From NCBI GenBank assembly GCA_016793165.1, contig JAEULA010000013.1, forward strand, positions 186,001 to 250,000: 64,000 bases of DNA, in the 5' to 3' direction. Source of the DNA: Alphaproteobacteria bacterium (GTDB lineage: Bacteria; Pseudomonadota; Alphaproteobacteria; CACIAM-22H2). How positions within the stretch are numbered: the first letter of the stretch is position 1; each line of letters opens with the position of its first letter. Positions 1-9,576 of this stretch are shown piece after piece. The position numbers were made by a program, and so were the translations under genes. Below the pieces are notes generated by a model. The model worked only from the letters and a program-made list of their open reading frames with translations. It was not told where the DNA came from and did no database searches.

Positions 1-431
1 GAATCATTCATCGGCGTGACGATGGTGTCGGCGTGGCTGTGCGCCAGCCGCGAGAGGAACGTGTCCGATCCGGGCGTGTCGATCACCACGACCTCGTGCT
101 GCGCCGAGAGCTCGGCCAGCGCCGCCTCGAAGCGTACGCGCTCGTCGGCATCGGCGGCCTCCCCACGCTGGGCGGAGAGGTCGACGCGCCGATGGTCGGG
201 CATCGGCAGGGTCACGCCCTTGCCGGCGATGGTCGCGCGGCGATTGTCGAGATAGCGGCTGAGGGTCGCCTGGCGCGAGTCCACGTCCATCGAGCCGACG
301 CGGCGGCCGGCATGAAGCAGGCCGACGATCAGATGCATGGCCGCGGTCGACTTGCCCGACCCGCCCTTTTCGTTTCCCAGCACGATGACGCGCGGCCGCT
401 TGGCCGGCGCATTGGGCAACGTGATGCTCAT
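1..431 (-). CDS. mipZ: MipZ, division-plane positioning ATPase (5' part, runs off the left edge)
   Basis: The protein opens with MSITLPNAPAKRPRVIVLGN and carries a deviant Walker A motif (KGGSGKST, residues 22-29), then a VDSRQ stretch and an IDTPG switch-type motif. This is the ParA/MinD superfamily, and the NEKGGSGKST-AMH context is typical of MipZ, which forms a gradient from ParB at the poles and keeps FtsZ at mid-cell in alphaproteobacteria. The ATG at 429-431 follows a purine-rich GGCGGGAG. About 143 codons are visible; the rest lies outside the window. It is transcribed away from the acyl-CoA synthetase gene, with 157 bp between them. A generic ParA is the alternative, but the motif context favours MipZ. 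Confidence 0.87.
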   Translation of the reverse strand, partial: MSITLPNAPAKRPRVIVLGNEKGGSGKSTAAMHLIVGLLHAGRRVGSMDVDSRQATLSRYLDNRRATIAGKGVTLPMPDHRRVDLSAQRGEAADADERVRFEAALAELSAQHEVVVIDTPGSDTFLSRLAHSHADTIVTPMND

Positions 432-588
432 CTCCCGCCTCTCACCCGCCTGGTTCCGGCCGCGCACCGTCGCGCGGCTCCGCCGTCCCGGGTACCGGCG
501 CCCGCGCGCGACTCGACGCCGCGAGGGCGCGTTTGCGCGCCGGCATGCCGGCTCTCTAGCATGACCCCGACCGTCCCGGGAGAACGCC

Positions 589-2241
589 GTGCTGCCCCCT
601 GCCGCCGATTTCGACGAGCTGCGCCGAGGCTTCGCCTGGCGGCTTCCCGCGCGCTTCAACATCGGGGTCGACGTCGTCGACCGCCAGCCCGCCGACGCGC
701 CGGCGATGATCGTCGATCACGACGACGGCCGCATCGAACGACTCGGCTTCGGCGCGGTGAAGCGCGCCTCGAATCGGCTGGCGAACGCGCTGCGCGCGCT
801 CGGCCTCGCGCGCGGCGAGCGCGTCGCGATCCTGCTCGGACAGGGGCCGGAGACCGCGCTCGCCCATGTCGCCGCCTACAAGCTCGGCGCCGTTGCCGTG
901 CCGCTGTTCGTGCTCTTCGCCGAGGAGGCGCTGCGCTTCCGCCTGGCCGACTCGGGCGCCGCGATGCTCGTCACCGACGCCGCCAATTGGCCGAAGGTGG
1001 CGGCGATCCGCGACGTGCTCCCGGCGCTGCGGCATGTGCTGGTGGTCGACGGCGGCGGAATCGACGGCACCCACGACTTCGCGGCGCTCCAGGTGGCCGC
1101 CCGCGACGACTTCGCGCCCGTCGACACGGCGGCCGACGATCCGGCGATCATCATCTACACCTCGGGCACCACCGGTCCGCCCAAGGGCGCGCTGCATGCC
1201 CATCGCTTCCTGCTCGGCCATCTGCCCGGCGTGGAATTGCCGCAGCGGATGTTCCCGCAGCCCGGCGACCTGTTCTGGACGCCGGCCGACTGGGCGTGGA
1301 TCGGCGGCCTTTACGACGTGCTGTTCCCGGCCTGGCACCATGGCGTGCCCGTCGTCGCGCGCCGCTTCGCCAAGTTCGACCCCGAGGCCGCCTTCGCGCT
1401 GATGGCGCGGCACGGCGTGCGCAACGTGTTCCTGCCGCCCACTGCGCTCAAGCTGATGCGCCAGGCGCCGGGCCGCGGCGGCGCCCGCGCGCGGCTTCGC
1501 TCGATCGGCTCGGGCGGGGAGACGCTCGGCGCCGAGCTCCTCGACTGGGGACGCGAGACCTTCGGCGTGACGATCAACGAGTTCTACGGCCAGACCGAAT
1601 GCAATCTGGTCGTCGCCAACAATGACGACCTGATGCCGGTGCGGCCGGGATCGATGGGCCGCGCGGTCCCGGGCCATGCGGTGGCCGTCGTCGACGAGAC
1701 GGGCCGGCCGCTGCCGGACGGCGACACCGGCATCATCGCGATCGCCCGTCCCGATCCCGTGATGTTCCTCGGCTACTGGAACAACGAGGCGGCGACGCGC
1801 GCGAAGTTCGCCGGCGACTGGCTGCTCACGGGCGATATCGGACGGCGCGATGGCGAGGGTTATTTCTGGTACCAGGGCCGCAGCGACGACGTGATCACGT
1901 CGTCCGGGTACCGGATCGGCCCGGCGGAGATCGAGGACTGCCTGCTCCGTCATCCCGCCGTCGCGATGGCCGCCGCGATCGGCGTCCCCGACGCGCTGCG
2001 CACCGAGGTCGTGAAGGCCTGCATCGTGCTCAAACCCGGCGTCGCCGGCACGCCCGAGCTCGCGCGCGAGATCCAGGACCACGTCCGGACGCGTCTGGCC
2101 GCGCACGAGTATCCGCGCCTGGTCGAATTCATGGATGCCCTGCCGCTGACAGCTACCGGTAAGGTGATGCGGCGAGAACTGCGCGCCCGCGAGCCCGTTC
2201 TCGTCCCGCAGCCCCCTCGCCCCGACGGAGGTCCCCCGTGA
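589..2241 (+). CDS. AMP-forming acyl-CoA synthetase
   Basis: A 550-residue ANL-superfamily adenylating enzyme that converts a carboxylate, ATP and CoA to acyl-CoA, AMP and PPi. The P-loop-like motif YTSGTTGPPKG is at about residues 190-200. Later come EFYGQTECN (adenine/acyl site), TGDIGRRDGEGYFWYQGRSDD (hinge) and the C-terminal TGKVMRREL with the adenylation lysine. The domain order and length fit acetyl- or medium-chain acyl-CoA synthetases; the substrate cannot be read from sequence. The GTG start at 589 is preceded by CGGGAGA at good spacing. Its stop overlaps the GTG of the pyrophosphatase gene (GTGA), so the enzyme that makes PPi is coupled to the one that removes it. Confidence 0.92.
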   Translation: MLPPAADFDELRRGFAWRLPARFNIGVDVVDRQPADAPAMIVDHDDGRIERLGFGAVKRASNRLANALRALGLARGERVAILLGQGPETALAHVAAYKLGAVAVPLFVLFAEEALRFRLADSGAAMLVTDAANWPKVAAIRDVLPALRHVLVVDGGGIDGTHDFAALQVAARDDFAPVDTAADDPAIIIYTSGTTGPPKGALHAHRFLLGHLPGVELPQRMFPQPGDLFWTPADWAWIGGLYDVLFPAWHHGVPVVARRFAKFDPEAAFALMARHGVRNVFLPPTALKLMRQAPGRGGARARLRSIGSGGETLGAELLDWGRETFGVTINEFYGQTECNLVVANNDDLMPVRPGSMGRAVPGHAVAVVDETGRPLPDGDTGIIAIARPDPVMFLGYWNNEAATRAKFAGDWLLTGDIGRRDGEGYFWYQGRSDDVITSSGYRIGPAEIEDCLLRHPAVAMAAAIGVPDALRTEVVKACIVLKPGVAGTPELAREIQDHVRTRLAAHEYPRLVEFMDALPLTATGKVMRRELRAREPVLVPQPPRPDGGPP

Positions 2242-2813
2242 ACATCCTCGAGATCTCGCCCGGTGAAGACGCGCCTTGGGACATCAACGTCGTTATCGAG
2301 ATCCCGCAGGGCGGCGTGCCCGTGAAGTACGAGCTCGACAAGAAGTCGGGCGCCCTGCGCGTCGATCGGTTCCTGCACACGGCGATGTACTACCCGGGCA
2401 ACTACGGCTTCATCCCGAATACCCGCTCCGGCGACGGCGATCCGTGCGACGTCATCGTCGTCGGCCAGGTGCCGGTCGTGCCCGGCGCGATCGTGCGCTC
2501 GCGCCCGATCGGCGCGCTGCTGATGAAGGACGAGGCCGGTCAGGACGAGAAGATCATCGCCGTCCCGGTCGACAAGCTGCATCCGTTCTACCGCTCGGTG
2601 AAGTCGTTCCGCGACCTGCCCGAGATCCTGTGCGAGCAGATCGCGCACTTCTTCCAGCACTACAAGGACCTGGAGAAGGGCAAGTGGGTGACGGTCGTGC
2701 GCTGGGCGGGACCGGAGGAGGCCGCGGACCTGATCCGCGAGGCGATCCGCCGCGAGGCCGGCCCTGCGGCCCCGCCGCGCAAGCGCGCGCGCAGGCCGCG
2801 CCGGAAGCGCTGA
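2238..2813 (+). CDS. ppa: Inorganic pyrophosphatase, family I
   Basis: A 191-residue soluble enzyme hydrolysing PPi to phosphate. The family I signature DGDPCD is at residues 66-71, with the usual KYE near residue 30, YYPGNYGFIP at 51-60 and a downstream PVDKLHP loop that supplies another metal aspartate. The GTG start at 2238 is chosen because GGAGGT at 2227-2232 lies five bases upstream and the start overlaps the preceding stop. The C-terminus has a proline- and arginine-rich basic tail (about residues 176-191) beyond the usual catalytic core, of unknown role. Overlap with an AMP-forming synthetase makes metabolic sense, since PPi removal pulls acyl-CoA formation forward. Confidence 0.95.
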   Translation: MNILEISPGEDAPWDINVVIEIPQGGVPVKYELDKKSGALRVDRFLHTAMYYPGNYGFIPNTRSGDGDPCDVIVVGQVPVVPGAIVRSRPIGALLMKDEAGQDEKIIAVPVDKLHPFYRSVKSFRDLPEILCEQIAHFFQHYKDLEKGKWVTVVRWAGPEEAADLIREAIRREAGPAAPPRKRARRPRRKR

Positions 2814-2816
2814 AGC

Positions 2817-3851
2817 TCAGCGCCGGCGCAGGACGTAGCAGCCGCCCATCACGGGCTTGTGGAGCTCGACGCGCAGCTGCACCTCTGCAGCATCCGCGAC
2901 GTCGAACCCGGCGGCAGCGGCCGTCTCGCGCACGAAACGGTCGGCATGCGCATAGCGGCCGTTGGACTGCAGGAGGAAGCCGTCGCCGGAGTTGCGCTCG
3001 ACGGTGAAGGCGAAGAGGCCGCGCGGCTTCAAGGCGTCGTGCGTCTGGTGGAAGACCTCGGCAAGCTCGCCGAAATAGCAGAACACGTCGCAGGCGACCG
3101 CGAGGGTGTAGGCGTTGCGCCGCGTCGCAAGGTACTTGCCGATCTCGCTGACGACCAGCGCATCGTAGCCGCCGCGGGCCTCGGCCTTCTCGACCATCTT
3201 CGGCGAGAGGTCGATGCCTTCGAGGCGCCGGCTGAGCGGCCGCAGCAGCGGCCCGGCGAGGCCCGTCCCGCAGCCGAGATCGATCGTCACCTGGTTCGCC
3301 GCCTCGTCGCCCAGCACTCGCCGGACCGCCGCGACGACGATCTCCGGCGCCCGATACTCGAGCCAGTTGGTGAGGACGCTGTCGAACTTGTCGGCGAAGC
3401 CGTCGAACTCGGCCCGGACGTAGTCGTCCGACGCGCGCGACGGCGTCCGCCCGCCGGTGGCGGCGTCGAGCATGTGCTGCAGGTCGACCCGGCCCGGATC
3501 GAGCGCGAGGATCCGGCGATAGACGTCCACCACTTCGGCGGTGCGCTCGAGCTTGCGCAGCTCGTAGGCCAGCGCATTCAGCTTCACGAGATCGTCGGGC
3601 TTCTCGCGCAGCGAGTTCTGCAGCGCGACGATCTGACGCTCGGACGCCTCGCGTTCCTTGAGCCGCTGCAGCTGCACGTTCGCCTTGGCCGGCGGCTCGG
3701 CGAGGAGCTTGTCGATGGCGTCGAAGTCGACGTCGCTGGCCGTCTTGATGCCCATGCGGCTCATGATCATCTCGCCGAGCGCGGGACGGCGCGCCTCGCC
3801 GCCGGCGGCCGGCCGTGCCGACGGCCGCCTGTCACGCGATCGGCGGCTCAT
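2817..3851 (-). CDS. Class I SAM-dependent methyltransferase with a TPR-like N-terminal region
   Basis: 344 residues. Residues about 60-130 form helical, TPR-like sequence (ALAYELRKLERTAEVVDVYR). The methyltransferase domain follows, with motif I IDLGCGTGLAG at about 190-200, an acidic GIDLSP motif II, and the late FAFTVERN strand. The substrate is unknown. The architecture resembles bacterial TPR-methyltransferases annotated only as predicted methyltransferases. The ATG overlaps the nucleoside hydrolase stop (ATGA at 3848-3851), so the two are co-translated. The N-terminal 30 residues are arginine-rich and low complexity; starts at internal methionines 28 or 30 are possible but would lose the coupling. 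Confidence 0.82.
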   Translation of the reverse strand: MSRRSRDRRPSARPAAGGEARRPALGEMIMSRMGIKTASDVDFDAIDKLLAEPPAKANVQLQRLKEREASERQIVALQNSLREKPDDLVKLNALAYELRKLERTAEVVDVYRRILALDPGRVDLQHMLDAATGGRTPSRASDDYVRAEFDGFADKFDSVLTNWLEYRAPEIVVAAVRRVLGDEAANQVTIDLGCGTGLAGPLLRPLSRRLEGIDLSPKMVEKAEARGGYDALVVSEIGKYLATRRNAYTLAVACDVFCYFGELAEVFHQTHDALKPRGLFAFTVERNSGDGFLLQSNGRYAHADRFVRETAAAAGFDVADAAEVQLRVELHKPVMGGCYVLRRR

Positions 3852-4780
3852 GGGCGCGAGAGCCGGCGAAGGAGCTCGTCGAGGAAGCGCGGCGCATCGA
3901 CGTCGCGAATGACCTGCGCGTTGGGCGCGCCGCCATGCTTGCCGTGCCAGTCGACGACGGTCTGGCCGAGGGTGAGCTCAGAGGCCGTCTCGACGTCGAC
4001 CCGGCAATCGCGCCCAGCGAAGGCCTGCGGATCGAGCAGCCAGCCGACCACGCAGGCATCGTGCACCGGGAACCCGACGCGACCGCCGTAGAGATGCGGC
4101 CGCCAGCGCTCCGGGAAGTCGAACAGGGCGACCGTCGCCTTGGCGGCGGTCGTACCGGCCCGCTTCAAGGCCGCGATCTGATCCGGCCCGATCAGCGCCT
4201 GGTGCGTGCAGTCCAGGCCGATCATCACGATCGGCGCGCCCGACGCGAAGACGACCGCGGCGGCGTCGGGATCGGCGTAGATGTTGTACTCGGCGACCGG
4301 CGTCACGTTGCCGCCATGTATCGCGCCGCCCATCAGGACGATGCGCCGGACCCGCCGGGCGATGTCCGGCGCCTTGGTCAGGGCCATCGCGATGTTGGTC
4401 AGCGGCCCGACCGGGCACAGCACGACGTCGTCGCGCGCGCGCAGGGTCTCGACGATGAAGTCGACCGCGTGCTGCCGCTGCAGCACCATCGTGGGCGCCG
4501 GGAGCGTCAGCCCCATCAAGCCGTCCTCGCCGTGGACATGCGCCGCGGTCACCAGGGGACGCACCAGCGGCCGATCGCAGCCGGCGAAAACCGGTAGGTC
4601 GCGCCGGCCCATCAACTCGCAGATCCGGCGGGCATTCGCTTCGGTCCACGCGAGCGGCACGTTGCCGCCGACGGCGGTGATGCCGAGGATCTCGAGTTCC
4701 GGCGCGTTCATCGCCAGCATGAGCATCACGGCATCGTCCTGGCCGGGATCGCAATCGATGAGGATCGGTGTGCGGGGCAT
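3848..4780 (-). CDS. Inosine/uridine-preferring nucleoside hydrolase family protein
   Basis: About 310 residues from the ATG at 4778-4780. The N-terminal calcium-binding motif DCDPGQDD (residues 9-16) is diagnostic of nucleoside N-ribohydrolases, with the later VLMGGAI strand and C-terminal VHDACVV supplying further active-site residues. These enzymes split ribonucleosides into base and ribose in salvage or catabolism. A start 15 codons upstream at 4825 is open, but it would run into the divergent promoter region of the glutamine-synthetase-like gene, and the family normally begins right before the first strand. It is followed with ATGA overlap by the methyltransferase gene. Confidence 0.9.
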   Translation of the reverse strand: MPRTPILIDCDPGQDDAVMLMLAMNAPELEILGITAVGGNVPLAWTEANARRICELMGRRDLPVFAGCDRPLVRPLVTAAHVHGEDGLMGLTLPAPTMVLQRQHAVDFIVETLRARDDVVLCPVGPLTNIAMALTKAPDIARRVRRIVLMGGAIHGGNVTPVAEYNIYADPDAAAVVFASGAPIVMIGLDCTHQALIGPDQIAALKRAGTTAAKATVALFDFPERWRPHLYGGRVGFPVHDACVVGWLLDPQAFAGRDCRVDVETASELTLGQTVVDWHGKHGGAPNAQVIRDVDAPRFLDELLRRLSRP

Positions 4781-4868
4781 GGGCGCCGGCAGTCTAACCT
4801 CGGCCCCGATCTTTCCAAGACTCACTCTTTGCCGCTAAATGCGTTCCGACCAGTCCTGAGGGGGCCCG

Positions 4869-6239
4869 ATGGATCCGAGATCCGTTCGCACTGCCGACGA
4901 CGCGCGCAAGATCGTGCGCGCGCGCAACCTGAGCCACGTGAAGGTCGGCGTGCACGACGTCGACGGGATCCTGCGCGGCAAGTACCTCCATCGCGACAAG
5001 TTCTTCTCCGCGCTCGACGACGGGTTCGGATTCTGCGACGTCGTCCTCGGCTGGGACTCCAGCGACCAGCTCTACGACAACGTCACGTATACCGGCTGGC
5101 ACACCGCCTATCCCGACGCCAACGTGCGGCTCGTGCCGGAGACCTGCCGCGACCTGCCCACGGAGCCCGGCGGCCTGTTCTTCCTCGGCGAGTTCGACAA
5201 GGCGGCCGAGGCCATCTGCCCGCGCGGCGTGCTGCGCCGCGTCCTCGACCGCGCGCGCAAGCACGGCTTCGACGTCAAGGCCGGCTTCGAGTACGAGTTC
5301 TTCGTCTTCGAGGAGACGCCGCACTCCATCCGCGAGAAGGGCTACAGGAACCTCAAGCCGATCAGTCCGGGCTTCTTCGGCTATTCGGTGCTGCGCAACT
5401 CCGTGTTGTCCGACTGGTATCGCGACCTCATGGCGTTCTGCGAGCAGATGGACATGAGCCTGGAAGGACTCCACACCGAGACCGGTGCGGGCGTGCTCGA
5501 GGCGGCGATGCGCGTCGACGGCGGCCTCGAGGCCGCCGACAAGGCGGCGCTGTTCAAGACGTTCGTCAAGGTTCTCGCCCAGCGCCGCGGCTGGCTCGCG
5601 ACCTTCATGGCGAAATGGTCGAAGGACTGGCCGGGCTGCGGCGGGCACATCCACATGTCGTTGTGGGACGCGAAGAAGGGCGCCTCGGCATTCCACGACG
5701 CCAGGGATCCGCTGCGCATGTCGAAAACGATGCGCCATTTCGTGGCCGGCCAGCAGGCGCTGATGCCCGAGCTGCTCGCCATGGTCGCACCGACGGTGAA
5801 CTCGTATCGCCGGCTCATCCCCGGTTTCTGGGCGCCGACCCAGGCGGCCTGGGGCGTGGAAAACCGTACGACGGCGCTGCGCGTCATCCCCGGGTCGGCG
5901 AAGTCGACGCGCGTCGAATATCGCGTCGCCGCGGCCGACGGCAATCCGTACCTGGCGCTGGCCGCGGCCATCGCCTCGGGCCTGTGGGGCATCGAGAACG
6001 AGATCGATCCCGGCGACCCGATCAAGGGCAACGCCTACGAGATCAAGCGCCCGGCGAAGCTGCAGCTGCCGCGCACGCTGATGGAGGCGAGCGAGCGGCT
6101 CGCGGCCTCGAAGCCGGCTCGCGCGCTGTTCGGCGACGCCTTCGTCGACCACTACGCGGCCACCCGGGCCTGGGAGGAGCGCGAGTTCCGCAAGCACATC
6201 TCCGACTGGGAGCTCGACCGCTACTTCGAAATCATCTGA
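4869..6239 (+). CDS. Glutamine synthetase family gamma-glutamyl-amine ligase
   Basis: 456 residues with the glutamine synthetase fold: beta-grasp N-terminal domain (about 20-110), then the catalytic domain with EYEFFVFEE metal ligands, the GCGGHIHMSLWD nucleotide/metal segment, NSYRRLIPGFWAP and the NRTTALRVIPG arginine loop near the active site. Length and divergence from GlnA place it with PuuA/GlnA-III-type ligases, which join glutamate to an amine rather than to ammonia. It begins a same-strand run with a gamma-glutamyltransferase-like enzyme, an aldehyde dehydrogenase and an iron alcohol dehydrogenase, which supports a catabolic role. The start follows TGAGGGGG. The amine substrate is not known. 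Confidence 0.85.
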   Translation: MDPRSVRTADDARKIVRARNLSHVKVGVHDVDGILRGKYLHRDKFFSALDDGFGFCDVVLGWDSSDQLYDNVTYTGWHTAYPDANVRLVPETCRDLPTEPGGLFFLGEFDKAAEAICPRGVLRRVLDRARKHGFDVKAGFEYEFFVFEETPHSIREKGYRNLKPISPGFFGYSVLRNSVLSDWYRDLMAFCEQMDMSLEGLHTETGAGVLEAAMRVDGGLEAADKAALFKTFVKVLAQRRGWLATFMAKWSKDWPGCGGHIHMSLWDAKKGASAFHDARDPLRMSKTMRHFVAGQQALMPELLAMVAPTVNSYRRLIPGFWAPTQAAWGVENRTTALRVIPGSAKSTRVEYRVAAADGNPYLALAAAIASGLWGIENEIDPGDPIKGNAYEIKRPAKLQLPRTLMEASERLAASKPARALFGDAFVDHYAATRAWEEREFRKHISDWELDRYFEII

Positions 6240-6446
6240 GCGGCGGCCGGCTTCGGTCGCGGCCACGGCCCCGCCGCAACCGGACGGCGCATAGGCGGCG
6301 GGCTCATGGGCGCCGCTCCGCAACGATCGGGGGCCGGCGCGGCAGCGCCCGCATCAGGGGCGGACATCCGGGGCTGGCATCGCCCGACCGAGTGCGGCAG
6401 AACCTTCCCCGGACCCGCGATACCGGCAGACAGGAGTTCATCGACG

Positions 6447-8036
6447 ATGCGCAGTTTCCACCTTCCCGGCCGTTCGACGATCCATGGCGTGAACGGCGCG
6501 GCGGCGACCTCGCATCCCGCGGCGACCCTCGCGGCGATCGATCTGCTGCGCGCGGGCGGCAATGCCGTCGACGCGGCGGTGGCGGCGGCGGCCGTCCAGG
6601 CGGTCGTCGAGCCGGGCTCGACCGGCGTCGGCGGCGACGTCTTCTGCCTCTACTGCAAGGGCGGCCGGGGCGAGGTGATCGGGTACAACGGCTCGGGCCG
6701 CGCCCCGGCCGGCCTGACGCCCGAGACCTTCCGCGCGGCGGGCCTCAAGGAGGTCCCTCTCACATCGCCGCATGCCGTCACGGTGCCCGGCGCGATCGAG
6801 GCGTGGGACCGGCTGGTGCGCGAGCATGGCCGCAAGAACCTCGCCGAGGTGCTTGCGCCCGCGATCGGCTATGCCGAGAACGGCTACGTGATCTCGCCGC
6901 GCGTCGCCCATGACTGGGCCGGCTCGTTGGCCAAGCTGTCGGCCCATGCCGGCTCCAAGCGCATCTACCTGCCCAAGGGGCGCGCCCCGACCGTCGGCGA
7001 GGTGCATCGCCTGCCCGAGCTCGCGCAGACCCTGAAGTCGATCGCGCGCGACGGCGCGAAGGCCTTCTACGACGGCCCGGTCGCGGCGGACATCGTGTCG
7101 ACGCTGCGCGAGCTCGGCGGCACCCACCAGCTCTCGGATCTCGCGTCCCATCGCGGCGAATACGTGACGCCGATCACGACCGACTATCGCGGCCACACTT
7201 GCTTCCAGATCCCGCCGAACGGCCACGGCATCACGGCGCTCATCCTGCTCAACCTGCTCGAAGGCTTCGAGATGAGCAGCTACGCGCCCCTCTCTGCCGA
7301 CCGGCTGCACATCTATGCCGAGGCGACCAAGCTCGCCTACGGCCTGCGCAACCGCTACGTCGCCGACCCGGCCCACGCGGCCGTCCCCGTGGCCGAGCTG
7401 CTGGACAAGAAGCAGGCCGCGCGCTGGCGCGCGCGCATCGCGCTCGACAAGGCGACCCAGCCGGGCTGGTCCGAGGACGCCGCGATCCACAAGGACACGG
7501 TCTACCTGACCGTCGTCGATCGCGACCGCAACGTCTGCTCCTTCATCAATTCGCTGTTCCACGGCTTCGGCTCGGGCATCACGGCACCGCGCTCGGGCGT
7601 GGTCCTGCAGAACCGCGGCTGCGGATTCACGCTGAAGGACGGGCATCCCAACCAGGTCGCGCCGGGCAAGCGGCCGTTGCACACGATCATTCCCGGAATG
7701 GTCCAGAAGGACGGCAAGGTCTTCGCGACCTACGGCGTGATGGGCGGCCAGTTCCAGCCGATCGGCCATGCCTGGGTGCTCGGCAACGTGATCGACCAGG
7801 GCTGCGATCCGCAGGAGGCGATCGACATGCCGCGCGCCTTCTTCGAGCAGGGTGCGTACGGCCTCGAGGAGGGCATCCCGCAGGCCGCGGCGGAGGAGCT
7901 CGCGCGGCGCGGTCATCCGGTCAAGCGCGTGTCCGGCCCCTTCGGTGGCGGCCAGATGATCATGCTGGACTGGACCAACGGCACGCTCGTCGCCGGCTCG
8001 GACCCGCGCAAGGACGGCTGCGCCATCGCCTATTGA
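6447..8036 (+). CDS. Gamma-glutamyltransferase / gamma-glutamyl hydrolase family protein
   Basis: 529 residues of the Ntn-hydrolase GGT family. These precursors cleave themselves before a threonine that becomes the nucleophile; here the candidate is Thr351 in DTVYLTVVD, followed by the FINSLFHGFGSGI region and the PGKRPLHTIIPG segment. N-terminal ATSHPAATLAAIDLLRAGGNAVDAAVA is typical. The ATG at 6447 is preferred because CAGGAG lies upstream at 6431-6436; the frame is open back to 6306 but that extension is unlike the family. No convincing signal peptide is seen, so it may act in the cytoplasm. In this cluster it probably releases the product from its glutamyl carrier. Confidence 0.88.
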   Translation: MRSFHLPGRSTIHGVNGAAATSHPAATLAAIDLLRAGGNAVDAAVAAAAVQAVVEPGSTGVGGDVFCLYCKGGRGEVIGYNGSGRAPAGLTPETFRAAGLKEVPLTSPHAVTVPGAIEAWDRLVREHGRKNLAEVLAPAIGYAENGYVISPRVAHDWAGSLAKLSAHAGSKRIYLPKGRAPTVGEVHRLPELAQTLKSIARDGAKAFYDGPVAADIVSTLRELGGTHQLSDLASHRGEYVTPITTDYRGHTCFQIPPNGHGITALILLNLLEGFEMSSYAPLSADRLHIYAEATKLAYGLRNRYVADPAHAAVPVAELLDKKQAARWRARIALDKATQPGWSEDAAIHKDTVYLTVVDRDRNVCSFINSLFHGFGSGITAPRSGVVLQNRGCGFTLKDGHPNQVAPGKRPLHTIIPGMVQKDGKVFATYGVMGGQFQPIGHAWVLGNVIDQGCDPQEAIDMPRAFFEQGAYGLEEGIPQAAAEELARRGHPVKRVSGPFGGGQMIMLDWTNGTLVAGSDPRKDGCAIAY

Positions 8037-8178
8037 TCACGGCGGCGACTCCCCCGAGTCCGGGGCTGCGACGCCACGGACACCCGCCGGCGGCCAGGCG
8101 ATCGCGACCTCTTTGTTGACCTGATCGCGGGCGTGGAGAATACAGGAAGGCCCCGCCCTCCCACCCGAGCGAGCCGCC

Positions 8179-9576
8179 GTGAGCGACACCCTGCGTTGCG
8201 TTTCCCCGATCGATGGCCGCGTCCTCGTCGAGCGCGGCCTCGCCTCCGCCGCGGAAGCGGCCAACGCCCTCGAGACGGCGCGGCGCGCCCAGGCGCGCTG
8301 GCGCGACATGCGGCTCAGCGAGCGCATCGCGATCATCCGCGCCTTCGTCGACTCCATGGTCGCGCGCAAGGACCGGCTCGGCGAGGACCTCACGCGCCAG
8401 ATGGGACGGCCGCTGCGCTACACGCCCAACGAGATCGGCGGCGGCATGGCCGAGCGCGCCCGCATGATGGCCGAGCTGGCGCCCGAAGCGCTCGCCGATG
8501 TCGCTGCCGCACGGAAGGCCGGCTTCACGCGCTTCATCCGCAAGGACCCGCTGGGGGTCGTCTTCGTCGTCGCGCCCTGGAACTATCCCTATCTGACTGC
8601 GGTCAATGCGATCGTGCCGGCGCTGCTCGCCGGCAATGCTGTGATTCTCAAGCATTCGCACCAGACCCCGCTCGTCGCCGAGGCCTTCCGCGACGGCTTC
8701 GCGGCGGCCGGGCTGCCGCCCGGGATCTTCCAGATCCTCCATCTCAGCCACGCCGACACCGAGCGGATGATCGCCAGCGACGGCGTCGACTTCGTCGCCT
8801 TCACCGGCTCGGTCGAAGGCGGCCATGCGGTGACCCGCGCCGCGAAGGACCGCTTCATCGGCCTCGGGCTCGAGCTCGGCGGCAAGGACCCGGCCTATGT
8901 GCGCGGCGACTGCAATCTCGACCACGCAGTCGAGAATCTCGTCGACGGCGCGTTCTTCAACTCGGGCCAGAGCTGCTGCGGCATCGAGCGGATCTATGTC
9001 CATGCGTCGGTCTACGACCGCTTCGTCGACGGCTTCGTCGCGCTGACGCGGCAGTACGTGCTCGGCGATCCGCTGAAGAAGGAGACGACGCTCGGTCCCA
9101 TGGTGCGCGCCGCTGCGGCGGATTTCGTGCGGGGCCAGATCGCCGACGCGGTGAAGGCCGGCGCGCGCTCGCTGGTCGACCCCAAGGGCTTCGCGGCGGA
9201 CGCGCCCGGCACGCCCTATCTGGCGCCGCACGTGCTGGTCGATGTCGACCACCGCATGCGCGTCATGACCGAGGAGAGCTTCGGCCCCGTGATCGGCATC
9301 ATGAAGGTCGCCTCCGACGACGAGGCGATCCGGCTCATGAACGACAGCGCCTATGGCCTGACCGCCGCAATCTGGACCGAGGATCCCGAGGCGGCGATCC
9401 GGATCGGCGACAGGGTCGCGACCGGCACCTGGTTCATGAACCGGTGCGACTATCTCGACCCCGAGTTGGCCTGGACCGGCGTCAAGGACTCGGGCCGTGG
9501 CTGCACGCTCTCGCGCCTCGGCTTCGACTACCTCACCCGTCCCAAGTCCTTCCACCTCCGCACCACGACGAAGTAG
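8179..9576 (+). CDS. NAD(P)-dependent aldehyde dehydrogenase
   Basis: 465 residues. The catalytic thiol is Cys266 in NSGQSCCG and the general base is Glu232 in LELGGKDP. The VVAPWNYPY and FTGSVEGG cofactor-binding segments are present, as is the C-terminal EESFGPVIGI motif. It oxidises an aldehyde to a carboxylate. The length is slightly short of the usual 480-500 because the N-terminus is compact. The GTG start at 8179 is the first plausible one after a 142-bp gap; a ribosome-binding site is weak. Its place between the GGT-like enzyme and an alcohol dehydrogenase suggests it oxidises an aldehyde made from a gamma-glutamylated amino alcohol or amine. Confidence 0.92.
   Translation: MSDTLRCVSPIDGRVLVERGLASAAEAANALETARRAQARWRDMRLSERIAIIRAFVDSMVARKDRLGEDLTRQMGRPLRYTPNEIGGGMAERARMMAELAPEALADVAAARKAGFTRFIRKDPLGVVFVVAPWNYPYLTAVNAIVPALLAGNAVILKHSHQTPLVAEAFRDGFAAAGLPPGIFQILHLSHADTERMIASDGVDFVAFTGSVEGGHAVTRAAKDRFIGLGLELGGKDPAYVRGDCNLDHAVENLVDGAFFNSGQSCCGIERIYVHASVYDRFVDGFVALTRQYVLGDPLKKETTLGPMVRAAAADFVRGQIADAVKAGARSLVDPKGFAADAPGTPYLAPHVLVDVDHRMRVMTEESFGPVIGIMKVASDDEAIRLMNDSAYGLTAAIWTEDPEAAIRIGDRVATGTWFMNRCDYLDPELAWTGVKDSGRGCTLSRLGFDYLTRPKSFHLRTTTK

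Noticed and set aside
33..1625. A 530-codon plus-strand frame crossing mipZ and the acyl-CoA synthetase
   Set aside because: It overlaps both genes in wrong frames and translates into Arg/Ala/Pro-rich sequence.
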